A stretch of DNA of 64,000 nucleotides from Paenibacillaceae bacterium. Its GTDB lineage: Bacteria > Bacillota > Clostridia > Lachnospirales > Lachnospiraceae. Within the stretch, counting starts at the first letter, position 1; each line of letters begins with the position of its first letter. Below the pieces are notes generated by a model. That model was given only the letters and a program-made list of their open reading frames with translations. It was not told the DNA's origin and did not search any database. The position numbers were made by a program, and so were the translations under genes. Positions 7,189 to 15,084 of the stretch are shown piece by piece. The stretch spans positions 1 through 64,000 of the forward strand of contig SVDT01000002.1 of NCBI GenBank assembly GCA_015057775.1, in the 5' to 3' direction.

Positions 7189-8529
7189 TTATTTCTTCTT
7201 TTTTTCAAAATACTTTATCAGCACATAATAAACAATCCCCGCAGGCAGAATGCTTGCCAGCCATGATATTTTTATAAAGGTAAGGGCTGCCGCCATACCT
7301 GCTATTAAACCTCCGATTGCAGCTAGGTTGATTCCCTTAAACGCTCCGTCCGGATTGTAATAATCACTCAGATCAATTTTCTGTTTTTTGATGATATAAT
7401 AATCCACCACCAGAATAGCAAAAACCGGCCCCAGTACAGAAGAGGAAATCAATACAAACAGGTTGAGTCCAGCTGCAGATGATTCCTTTACAAGCTCCCA
7501 TGGAAATGTAGCATATGCAAGCAGTCCCACAATAATCGCACTCTTTTTCACTGATACTTTTAAAAGATCTACCAGTACATAGATGGGGGGAAGTGCGTTA
7601 TTGAGCATATTGGTAGTCAGTGTGCCGCAAACAATACAAAATAACGTAATTACAACAATTGCCTTATTGGGCATGATATATGCAAAGCCTACGATGGGAT
7701 TTGCAATTCCGGTTACACTTGTAACAAGAAGACCGATAACGCCCATAAATACTACAGCGGGAATCATTGCAAAGGCATAAGCAGAGCCACGTTTCACAGG
7801 GCCGCAGCCAGGCTTCAGCTGCCTTACTGAATCGCCGATATTGACCAGAAGCGCGCAGTTAACTCCAATAAAGGTGGTTACAGCTCCAAAAAACGGAAGT
7901 CCCCAGGATCCCTTCTTATTAACTACTTCTGTCACTACATCGCCATGCATACCAAGAATTGTGACCAGCATATAAACCAGAGCAATAATAACAACAGCTC
8001 CGCCAATGTTATTGATTACCTTAATTCCCTGAAAGCCCAGTGCAGAAAGTCCGATCTGCATTGCCTGAAACAGAATGAACCATAATACAATGCTGTCAAA
8101 GCCAATGACGATTTTACTGATTTCATTCAGGGCCGAAGCGCCAATCCAGCTTTGAAAGCCATACCATATAACGGCCGGAATACCTCTGCACAAAGCAGGG
8201 ATAACAGTACCTTTAAAGCCAAATGCGCCTCTTAGCTGCACCACATACGGAATTCCGGTTGTGTAACATAGTTTATCGTTTAAGACCATGCATATAACAC
8301 AAAGGGCTGATCCCAACGTAATTGCAATAATTGCCTGAACAAGGTTTAGCCCTCCTGAAACCAGATCAGAACCAAGTGTTAAGTTTGCTGTGGAAACACA
8401 GCCCCCAAGCCAGACCAGCCAGTAGGAAAATGCTCCCATTGTTCTCTTACTAACAGGAACCGGCTCCATCCCATCCTGTTTTATTACACCTTCCAATGCC
8501 TTTTCTTCTGTCATAACACTTTCTCCCAT
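7189..8529 (-). CDS. NCS1-family permease, probable allantoin importer
   Basis: The 446-residue protein is hydrophobic throughout, with about twelve membrane segments, and matches the nucleobase-cation-symport-1 family (PucI, CodB). The N-terminal end of helix 1 (SYWLVWLGGCVSTANLTLG) and the GIPYVVQLRGAFGFKG and IPAVIWYGFQSWIGA segments are typical, the last two lying in the substrate region. It should bring allantoin or a related ureide or purine across the cytoplasmic membrane. The start follows AAGGAG by seven bases. It lies 27 bases downstream of the second allantoinase, so both are one transcript. That supports allantoin as the cargo, but cytosine, uracil or hydantoin transporters look alike at this level. 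Confidence 0.82.
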   Translation of the reverse strand: MGESVMTEEKALEGVIKQDGMEPVPVSKRTMGAFSYWLVWLGGCVSTANLTLGSDLVSGGLNLVQAIIAITLGSALCVICMVLNDKLCYTTGIPYVVQLRGAFGFKGTVIPALCRGIPAVIWYGFQSWIGASALNEISKIVIGFDSIVLWFILFQAMQIGLSALGFQGIKVINNIGGAVVIIALVYMLVTILGMHGDVVTEVVNKKGSWGLPFFGAVTTFIGVNCALLVNIGDSVRQLKPGCGPVKRGSAYAFAMIPAVVFMGVIGLLVTSVTGIANPIVGFAYIMPNKAIVVITLFCIVCGTLTTNMLNNALPPIYVLVDLLKVSVKKSAIIVGLLAYATFPWELVKESSAAGLNLFVLISSSVLGPVFAILVVDYYIIKKQKIDLSDYYNPDGAFKGINLAAIGGLIAGMAAALTFIKISWLASILPAGIVYYVLIKYFEKKKK

Positions 8530-8556
8530 GATTTTCTCCTTATATACGTTTGTGAC

Positions 8557-9915
8557 TTACGACATTCTGGCAGGAGTGATCAGCTTTCCGCCTGAAACGG
8601 CTGTAATCTTACCATCCTGAAAGATCGTTCTTCCCCGCACAATCGTCTGTGTAACCTGCCCCTTAAACTTCATGCCCACATAGGGACTTACTTTATGTAA
8701 ATAGAATAAGGAATCTGAATCCAGCACGTATTCTTTATCCAGATCAACAATTGCAAAGTCCGCATCAAAACCGGTCTGAATCTTTCCTTTTCCTTGGATA
8801 TGAAATACTTCATTAACATTGGAGGCAGTAAGCGCTGCAACCTTTGTAAGCATCAGCTTTCTATCGTGGTAACCATGAGTTAAAACAGCCGGCAGCGTAC
8901 TCTGACATCCAGAGATGCCTCCCCAGGCTTTCATAAACTCTTTCTCTTTTAGTACAGGATCGCTGGGGGAATGGTCGGAGGAAATAAATGTGATTTCACC
9001 ATTAAACAATTTCCCCCACATCTTCTGCTGGTTTGCTGCGTCACGAATTGGCGGAGAACACTTTCCAAGAGTACCCAGTCTTTCTACGTCCTCATCTGTG
9101 AGAATCAGATAATGTCCAATTGTTTCACAGGAGATGTCCACACCCCGTTTTCTTGCCTCTGTTACCAGTTCCACGCCCTTTGCAGTACTTACATGGGCAA
9201 TAATCAGTTTACAGCCTGTTTCTTCTGCAAAGGTGATCATTCTGGAAATGCTTTCGATCTCTGTAATAGGCGCATGAGCTTCAAAGTAATCCTTCACTCC
9301 AGTTTTATTCTGCGCATTTTTTAAACCGGTTACTTTTCCTGTGATACCGTCATTTTCGCAGTGAACCATAAGCGGAAGGTTCAGTTTCTTTAATTTCTCC
9401 ATACCCTTATAAGCAGTATAGTCATCAATTCCTGGGAACTCATCAATTCCGCTGAAGCAGGAAAATGCTTTAAAGCCCACAACTCCGCATTCCGCAAGTT
9501 CCTCCAGCTTGTCCAGGTTTGTGGGACATAACCCTCCCCACAGACCGAAATCACAGACGGAATCTCTTTTTGCAATGGCAAGCTTCTTTTCAAAATTAAC
9601 TCTGTCCAGTGTACAGGGAGAGCTGTTTAAGGGCATATCGAAAAATACACCGCCGCCGCCTGCTGCAAGAGCCTGACTGCCATTTTTTATGGTTTCCCAT
9701 TCCGTTCTTCCCGGATCATCAAAGTGTACGTGACCGTCGGTGGCTGCTGGAAAAATGTGTTTGCCTGCCGCATCAATTACTTCTTTTCCATCCTGAGAAA
9801 TCTCCTGTGATATCTCCACGATTTTTCCGTCACTTACCCCAATATCAGCCTTTTCCACACGATCTGGGAAAACAACCACTCCATTTCTAATGACAAGATC
9901 CATGCTTTTACCCAT
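8557..9915 (-). CDS. allB: Allantoinase (second copy, permease-linked)
   Basis: The 452-residue amidohydrolase has all metal residues: His62 and His64 in DGHVHF, Lys149 in VGFKAF, His185, His241 in AHVST and Asp314 in SDHSPSDP. The DPGRTEWE segment after the first histidines is the usual allantoinase signature, so of the two copies this one is the safer call. It would hydrolyse imported allantoin to allantoate. The start is supported by AGGAGG seven bases upstream. It is the first gene of an operon with the NCS1 permease. Its promoter has the ureide operator upstream of a perfect TATAAT. Confidence 0.9.
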   Translation of the reverse strand: MGKSMDLVIRNGVVVFPDRVEKADIGVSDGKIVEISQEISQDGKEVIDAAGKHIFPAATDGHVHFDDPGRTEWETIKNGSQALAAGGGGVFFDMPLNSSPCTLDRVNFEKKLAIAKRDSVCDFGLWGGLCPTNLDKLEELAECGVVGFKAFSCFSGIDEFPGIDDYTAYKGMEKLKKLNLPLMVHCENDGITGKVTGLKNAQNKTGVKDYFEAHAPITEIESISRMITFAEETGCKLIIAHVSTAKGVELVTEARKRGVDISCETIGHYLILTDEDVERLGTLGKCSPPIRDAANQQKMWGKLFNGEITFISSDHSPSDPVLKEKEFMKAWGGISGCQSTLPAVLTHGYHDRKLMLTKVAALTASNVNEVFHIQGKGKIQTGFDADFAIVDLDKEYVLDSDSLFYLHKVSPYVGMKFKGQVTQTIVRGRTIFQDGKITAVSGGKLITPARMS

Positions 9916-9984
9916 TCTGATACCTCCTCTTTTGCACTTTGTTTACTTTTTTAATAAATACCGGCTATTTATTGTGTTATTTGC

Positions 9985-10013
9985 ATTATAGTTTTCACCA
10001 TAGTATAATTCAT
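9985..10013 (-). promoter_or_regulatory. Promoter of allB2-permease
   Basis: Minus-strand TATAAT (9985-9990) with, 17 bases upstream, a poor -35 ATGAAT (10008-10013). These sit at exactly the positions predicted from the allD and allE promoters. A second -10-like TATACT is nearby. The weak -35 again suggests dependence on an activator. Confidence 0.6.
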
Positions 10014-10024
10014 TGGTAAAAAAA

Positions 10025-10049
10025 GACAAAAAAATAAAGTATTTTTATC
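10025..10049. promoter_or_regulatory. Ureide-regulon operator upstream of allB2, overlapping a terminator
   Basis: Minus strand GATAAAA-N11-TTTTGTC, a full match to the GAYAAAA-N11-TTTTRTC pattern. The left arm ends 29 bases before the -35 position. The dyad overlaps one arm and the T-tract of the polysaccharide-operon terminator. Confidence 0.6.
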
Positions 10050-10073
10050 TGTAATAGTTAAAAATACTTTATT
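10033..10073 (-). terminator. Terminator of the polysaccharide operon
   Basis: A perfect 15-bp inverted repeat (arms 10033-10047 and 10059-10073, 11-base loop) is followed on the minus strand by TTTTTTTGTCTTTTTTT. It starts 13 bases after the stop of the last glycosyltransferase gene. The stem is almost pure A/T. Confidence 0.82.
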
Positions 10074-10086
10074 GATTGGTATATTC

Positions 10087-11052
10087 TTATTCAGTTTTAT
10101 GCTTTCCCCAGTAAGACCGATTCATGGTACAGCTTAATATGAGCCGCCTGGGAAGTGTCCGATACCGTTTTCCCATGAGATATCCCATATATTTAAAACC
10201 GCTTTTTATAATCACTCCCGGTATCAGCCAGGGCTTCTTTTCCTTTGCCAGCCAGGCGCATGTATTTTTCACCAGCCGGATTCCCTCGCTCTCCGAGCGG
10301 ATTCCGCCAAACACTTCCGGGTGATCTGCCTGAGACACCGCCAGGTCGAAATTCCGCTTAAACTGGGCGATGCAGCCGTAATTATGGGAATGGATCACCT
10401 TTGCATCAGCCGCATACGCCACAGCCTCGCCTCTGTACCGCACAGCATTTCCTGCATAGATCATATCTTCGTTGAAAATGGTGGTTTTGGTGAATCCGCC
10501 TGCTTCCAGGAAAATACTTCTGTCATAGGCACAACAGACATTGGATGCAAAAAACGTTTTAATTCCCAGCTCTTTTAAATCTGCCTCTGTCTTAACCCGG
10601 CTCTCAGATGGATAATTAAAGGAACGGGTGTACTGTTCCGCCAGGGCACAGTCAGGATTTGGCAGCTGTCTTGCATATGCCATAACCACCTTTTCCCCGC
10701 CTCTTCCTGTCTTAAGAAAGGCATTTACAAGAGCACTGATTAAATTTTTATCTGCTGGAACAGCATCATCCGTCATAAATACCATGATATCAGCCTTGGA
10801 ATAGCCGGCTCCTCTGTTTCTTGTTCCGCCGTGATCAAATTCTTCTTTTGTCACATGATAAACTTCCAGATTCTTCACATGTGCATACTTAGAATCCTCC
10901 CAGTAGGATTTCTCCGTATTCATCACAATGATTTTCCGTATGGGATAAGACTGTTCTTCCAGTCTGTGAAAAAGCCGCATTAGTGTTTCGTCAGGTTTAT
11001 AAACCGGTATGATCACATCAACGGTTCTTTGATCTGCCATCATTTCTTCCAT
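10087..11052 (-). CDS. GT2 glycosyltransferase, rhamnosyltransferase-like
   Basis: The 321-residue protein is a GT-A fold transferase with VDVIIPVYKP at the N-terminus, FDHGGTRNRG, and TDDA as the DXD-like motif. The FDHGGTRN motif is typical of the rhamnosyltransferases of O-antigen and rhamnan clusters. No rhamnose biosynthesis genes are in the window, so the sugar is uncertain. It probably acts on a lipid-linked glycan at the inner face of the membrane. The start at 11052 follows GAAGGGAG. A longer frame back to 11145 runs into the upstream gene and has no ribosome site. It is the last gene of the operon and stops just before the terminator. Confidence 0.8.
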   Translation of the reverse strand: MEEMMADQRTVDVIIPVYKPDETLMRLFHRLEEQSYPIRKIIVMNTEKSYWEDSKYAHVKNLEVYHVTKEEFDHGGTRNRGAGYSKADIMVFMTDDAVPADKNLISALVNAFLKTGRGGEKVVMAYARQLPNPDCALAEQYTRSFNYPSESRVKTEADLKELGIKTFFASNVCCAYDRSIFLEAGGFTKTTIFNEDMIYAGNAVRYRGEAVAYAADAKVIHSHNYGCIAQFKRNFDLAVSQADHPEVFGGIRSESEGIRLVKNTCAWLAKEKKPWLIPGVIIKSGFKYMGYLMGKRYRTLPRRLILSCTMNRSYWGKHKTE

Positions 11053-11072
11053 TGAAACTCCCTTCTTTCCTA

Positions 11073-12677
11073 TCAGTAGCGCAGACACGATGTGGAGCAG
11101 ATACGGATCAGAGCATAGATACTGACGAAACATTCCAGATACCATGCACTTTTTCTTAAATCCACACCCATAACCAGACGCCGGTCATATATGGTCAGTA
11201 ACAGCAGGGGCAGAAGGGGAATGAAATAACGTCCCTGGACTCCTGTAATATACGTTAAATTTCTGGGTGTATACCCCAGGAACATGGAAGTCAGAACCAG
11301 TACTGCACTTGTAAATACCAGAAACAAGATCCATAGCTTCTGACCGTCTGTCATTTTCACCACTTCCCCCTCTCTCTTTACCACACTGATAAAGAGCGCA
11401 TACCAAAGAAGGGTAAGGCAGACCGGCGGTACCGTTAAGTTGGGATCTAAATTCCCTAAAAAACCGCCCAGCATAGTCACCAGATAATAGTCATACTGAG
11501 TTACCAGAGTTTCATAAAAAACCGTAAATACGTAAAACGGCCGCTGCCATACATCGGATAAATTATAACCTGCCGCTTCACTCCACCCCACATAGCTTTC
11601 CGTAGCACCTGCCCAGGCAGAGAGAATCAGGCGGTTTACCAGGAAAACTGCCAACAGCATGACCCCAAGGATACAGAAAAGAGAAATCCAGTAATGTCTA
11701 TTCGATTTAAATTTAGATTTTGGAATCAGCAGACAGATTCCAGCTGCAGGCAAATAAACGATTTTCCCAGGCTCTAACAGGATCAGTAAAAGTGTAAGAA
11801 CCAGCAGATCTTTTAATTTTATCTCTTCCTTTTCGTAAGCCAGATGGAAACACCAGGAAAGCAAAAGCATGGACAGACCAATAAATGCAGTATCATAGGA
11901 ATAGGACGATGCCAGGTGAAGAGTCATGGGCAGGCAGGATACCGCCATTAAAACTTCCTTTTTAAAGGGCATCAGCCGGACAGAAACTGCTGCCATAGCT
12001 GCAAACGCCAGAAGATTCATCAAACGTCCCAGATACACCAGAGGAATATAACCAAGATGCAAAAGTCTGGCGAGAGTGATCCCTGCCGCCTGAGGCAGAT
12101 AGACCACAGGGGTCGCATTCACCGGCACTTCCTCCCGCACCGTCTCTGACTGGCTGTGATCAAGAGAAAACAACTCTGTCAGAATACGGTTGTAGGTTCT
12201 CTGACCAGGCTCTGCATAGAGACCTGACACGTCATCACCGCTTCGAACCAGGACATTTGCCCCTTTTTTCAACCGTTCCTTTTCTTCCGGTGTTGCATGC
12301 TTTAAAAAGTCTTCCCCAGCCACCGCCTGTTTTCCCATCATCTGACTGGAGAGGCGATAGGCAGTCACGAAGTGAGCTGCTTCATCGGGCGCAGTAAAAG
12401 GCGTTAAAGCAAACAGATAAAAAGTACCCAGTCCGATTACCACCAACGGGAACAGCCACTGGTTAAAAACATCCTTTATCCACAAAAGAAAGGCTAACGC
12501 AGCAAGAAATCCACAACCGAAGACAATAAACCACCAGTAAAACCGGCGAACCGGCTCAAATTCCGGAGAAGGAATTCCAACGATGGTTTTCATATAGGTT
12601 CTGACAAACAGGAACATCAAAAGCAGAATGCTTCCGGCTGCAAGCCACAAGCCTTTCGTCCTTAACAAACGTTTCAC
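11073..12677 (-). CDS. DUF2142 polytopic membrane protein, probable GT-C-type glycosyltransferase
   Basis: The 534-residue protein has ten or more membrane segments and the DUF2142 motif TAPDEAAHF in the first large outer loop (about residue 93). The family is found in polysaccharide clusters and has the look of lipid-phosphate-sugar-dependent transferases, with an acidic pair in the first outer loop. Its partner is likely the polyprenyl-phosphate glycosyltransferase two genes upstream, which would supply the lipid-linked sugar donor. Its start overlaps the DUF2304 gene by four bases (ATGA), so translation is coupled. The reaction itself is inferred. Confidence 0.75.
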   Translation of the reverse strand: MKRLLRTKGLWLAAGSILLLMFLFVRTYMKTIVGIPSPEFEPVRRFYWWFIVFGCGFLAALAFLLWIKDVFNQWLFPLVVIGLGTFYLFALTPFTAPDEAAHFVTAYRLSSQMMGKQAVAGEDFLKHATPEEKERLKKGANVLVRSGDDVSGLYAEPGQRTYNRILTELFSLDHSQSETVREEVPVNATPVVYLPQAAGITLARLLHLGYIPLVYLGRLMNLLAFAAMAAVSVRLMPFKKEVLMAVSCLPMTLHLASSYSYDTAFIGLSMLLLSWCFHLAYEKEEIKLKDLLVLTLLLILLEPGKIVYLPAAGICLLIPKSKFKSNRHYWISLFCILGVMLLAVFLVNRLILSAWAGATESYVGWSEAAGYNLSDVWQRPFYVFTVFYETLVTQYDYYLVTMLGGFLGNLDPNLTVPPVCLTLLWYALFISVVKREGEVVKMTDGQKLWILFLVFTSAVLVLTSMFLGYTPRNLTYITGVQGRYFIPLLPLLLLTIYDRRLVMGVDLRKSAWYLECFVSIYALIRICSTSCLRY

Positions 12678-13030
12678 AGTTTATGCTCCTCCTTCTCTAT
12701 GGCTTCCTCCTTATCAAGCGCCAGCATCTGGATTAACTCCGTCACTCTGCGTTCTAACTGGGATATCTTAATCGACTGAAAAAAGACCTTGGTGAGCAGT
12801 ATAAAGATCATCAGGGTAAAAATAAAATTAGCTGTGGAATAGGTTCCAACCAGACTGGATATAAAATCAGCCACCTTCGGAAAGATGCTGAAAACCACTA
12901 ACAGCATGGAAAACATTACCCAGAAAATGGAATCCTCTATCCTCATTTTGGAGTGGCGAATTCTTCCCAGTACATAAACAGTCAGTACCAGGGAAACGCA
13001 TATCAGTACGCAGCGAAGTAAAAACGTCAT
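12674..13030 (-). CDS. DUF2304 small membrane protein
   Basis: The 118-residue protein has three predicted membrane helices and a charged, probably coiled C-terminal tail (SQLERRVTELIQMLALDKEE). This matches the DUF2304 family, which is almost always next to a dolichol-phosphate-mannose-synthase-like GT2, as it is here: the GT2 stop is 18 bases upstream. It may anchor that soluble transferase to the membrane, but no function has been proven that I can cite. It overlaps the DUF2142 gene by four bases. Confidence 0.78.
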   Translation of the reverse strand: MTFLLRCVLICVSLVLTVYVLGRIRHSKMRIEDSIFWVMFSMLLVVFSIFPKVADFISSLVGTYSTANFIFTLMIFILLTKVFFQSIKISQLERRVTELIQMLALDKEEAIEKEEHKL

Positions 13031-13048
13031 ATTACGTACCCCCTTCTT

Positions 13049-13747
13049 TTATCTTCTGTCCCGGATGCGAAAGCTCTGAACCAGTAAAATGGAAAACAGC
13101 ATCTTTCCCATATACCTTGCCGCATTTAAGGGATTTAAGTAGCTCTCTCCCAGTATCCGCTCATCCATGATTACAGGGATTTCCGCAACTCTGGCACCAT
13201 GGCGGATGAGATAGGAAATGGTATCCGGTTCGGGACCGTAATTTAATCCGTCTGCAAATTCCTTAATCATCTTTCGGCTGAACATGCGCATACCGGAAGT
13301 GGGATCGTTTACCTTAACACCCGTTGTAAACCAGATGGCACCGCTTAGCATCCGGCTGCCAAGCATACGGAGAGAGCGGGGCTTTTTTTCTGTTACAAAC
13401 CGGGAACCAATCACAATATCATATCCCTGATCCATCTTTTCTTTCATGGGAAGAATAAACTCCGGTCGGTGCTGACCGTCACCGTCAAACTGTATGGCGT
13501 ATCCGTAGCCCTTTCTGTGTGCGTACTTAAGCCCGGTCTGAAATGCGCCTGCCAGACCTAAATTCATAGGCAGATCAATGATCTTCCAGCCATGCTTCCT
13601 GCAGATTTTGGCGGTATTGTCCGTAGAACCGTCATTAATGATTACATAGTCATACATGGGATAATTCTCAATCACTTCTCCCACTACCCGCTCAATATTT
13701 AAAGCCTCATTGTATGCAGGTATTACTACCAGTACCCGGTCTGTCAT
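13049..13747 (-). CDS. Polyprenyl-phosphate glycosyltransferase (GT2, DPM1-like)
   Basis: From the ATG at 13747 the protein has 232 residues, with VLVVIPAYNE, INDGSTD, QFDGDGQH (DXD) and DPTSGMRMFSR. These are the marks of dolichol-phosphate-mannose-synthase-like enzymes that load a sugar from a nucleotide donor onto polyprenyl phosphate. No C-terminal membrane helices are present, so DUF2304 next door may tether it. The start codon overlaps the stop of the flippase gene (ATGA), so the two are translationally coupled. A longer frame back to 13813 lies wholly inside the flippase gene and is not used. Confidence 0.85.
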   Translation of the reverse strand: MTDRVLVVIPAYNEALNIERVVGEVIENYPMYDYVIINDGSTDNTAKICRKHGWKIIDLPMNLGLAGAFQTGLKYAHRKGYGYAIQFDGDGQHRPEFILPMKEKMDQGYDIVIGSRFVTEKKPRSLRMLGSRMLSGAIWFTTGVKVNDPTSGMRMFSRKMIKEFADGLNYGPEPDTISYLIRHGARVAEIPVIMDERILGESYLNPLNAARYMGKMLFSILLVQSFRIRDRR

Positions 13748-15000
13748 ATGCTCTGCTCTCTCCTTCCTTTTTCTTCTGTACGAATAACCCGGATTGCCTG
13801 TCCTATAAAGCACAGCATGAGAATCAGCATCTCAATCATGTAGGAATACGCACCACCGTTGATTCCGCCTATCTTCACAAACTGATAGGAAAGAACAAAC
13901 GAAAGGAGGCAGACCGGAACATATCCAAAAAATATCAGTCTCTGTTTCTTCATAATTACCAGGACATAATAAAATAAATTCATCACTGCAAAAAATCCGC
14001 CGCCCAGGATAATAGCAAGTAGTCCCGGAAGGTAAGGCGCCAGTTCCACATTAAAGACAGCGGAAAGTACCGGAACTCCGATTACCCAGGCTCCGGCCAA
14101 AGCGACTACTGTAAGAAACAGGATAATTCCGGACAACTTTCTAAGAACCCCAAGAAACTCCGAAGTCCTGTTTTCATCCCAGAGTAAAGAAAGTCTGGTA
14201 AGGAATGGACGGATTACAAAATTAGCTGCAAGATTGATTACAGAGGTAGGCATAAATATTGCCACAAATATAGCATTGTCCGCGGAAGTCATCTGGGAAT
14301 CCACTGCATACTTTGCCATTGCAAAGATAAGTCCGTCTAAAAATACAGACAAAAACAAAAGGAAGCTGTCCTGTAAAAGCTGTTTGTGTCTTCCTTTTGC
14401 ATGTACATAATTGATTTCCGTTATTCTATCTGCTGTCCTTTTATCAAACAGCCAGATTCCAACTGCCTGAGAAGCAGCTGCAACCGCTGAAGCAACAATC
14501 AAATCCCGTGTTAATGCCAGAGTGCCTAAAAACAGACACACAGAAAACAGGGTCCGCCAGGTCATTGCCTGTCCGGTTAAATAAAGCTTTCCTTTTCTTT
14601 GAAATTCCGACTCGTATACATCAGCAAATCCGTCAAGCACCTTATAAAGAACCATGAAGAAAACAACCATGATTTTTTCGTAGGTATAATCGGACGAAGA
14701 AACGAAAACCTTCCATAGAATGTAGCAAATCCCAAAAATCAGCGCCATACCGCAGGTAACCATACGTGCCAGCCGGTATTCGCCAAAAGTATAGCTCTCT
14801 CTCACATCAGTACTCTGAATGGGTCTCATTCCAAAATAGGCCACAAGAAACATCTGCTGTCCGAATGTGCTGAAAGCAAAACCAAAAATGCCTCCCTGAT
14901 CCGTTCCCACCAGATGATTAACCAGAGCTGTCAGCAGCATGCTGGATCCTGCGTAAACCAGGCTTCCAATCATATTCCATGCCACATTTTTACGTTCCAT
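13744..15000 (-). CDS. Polysaccharide flippase-like membrane protein
   Basis: The 418-residue protein has about twelve membrane segments and resembles the MOP/oligosaccharide-flippase (Wzx) fold, with WNMIGSLVYAGSSM at the N-terminus as in many clostridial lipopolysaccharide-transport proteins. It would move a lipid-linked glycan across the cytoplasmic membrane. It is first in a five-gene set (flippase, GT2, DUF2304, DUF2142, GT2) with its own promoter 40 bases upstream. A second flippase gene lies directly upstream in the same direction, so the cluster may export two different glycans, or one copy may serve a teichoic-acid-like polymer. Confidence 0.75.
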   Translation of the reverse strand: MERKNVAWNMIGSLVYAGSSMLLTALVNHLVGTDQGGIFGFAFSTFGQQMFLVAYFGMRPIQSTDVRESYTFGEYRLARMVTCGMALIFGICYILWKVFVSSSDYTYEKIMVVFFMVLYKVLDGFADVYESEFQRKGKLYLTGQAMTWRTLFSVCLFLGTLALTRDLIVASAVAAASQAVGIWLFDKRTADRITEINYVHAKGRHKQLLQDSFLLFLSVFLDGLIFAMAKYAVDSQMTSADNAIFVAIFMPTSVINLAANFVIRPFLTRLSLLWDENRTSEFLGVLRKLSGIILFLTVVALAGAWVIGVPVLSAVFNVELAPYLPGLLAIILGGGFFAVMNLFYYVLVIMKKQRLIFFGYVPVCLLSFVLSYQFVKIGGINGGAYSYMIEMLILMLCFIGQAIRVIRTEEKGRREQSI

Positions 15001-15040
15001 TATAGTTCCTCTATTTCATTTCATTTAACAAGTTCTTTTT

Positions 15041-15069
15041 ATTCTACATGATTCGCCTAAAAAAGTAAA
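15041..15069 (-). promoter_or_regulatory. Promoter of the second flippase set
   Basis: Minus-strand TTTACT (15064-15069), 17 bases, TAGAAT (15041-15046). The box is preceded by G and followed by TTTT, as at the glf and GT8 promoters. Confidence 0.65.
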
Positions 15070-15084
15070 CCGCTAACGTCTATC

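Noticed and set aside
8971..9324. Plus-strand frame of 117 codons
   Set aside because: It is antisense to the second allantoinase and has no ribosome site or recognisable motif.
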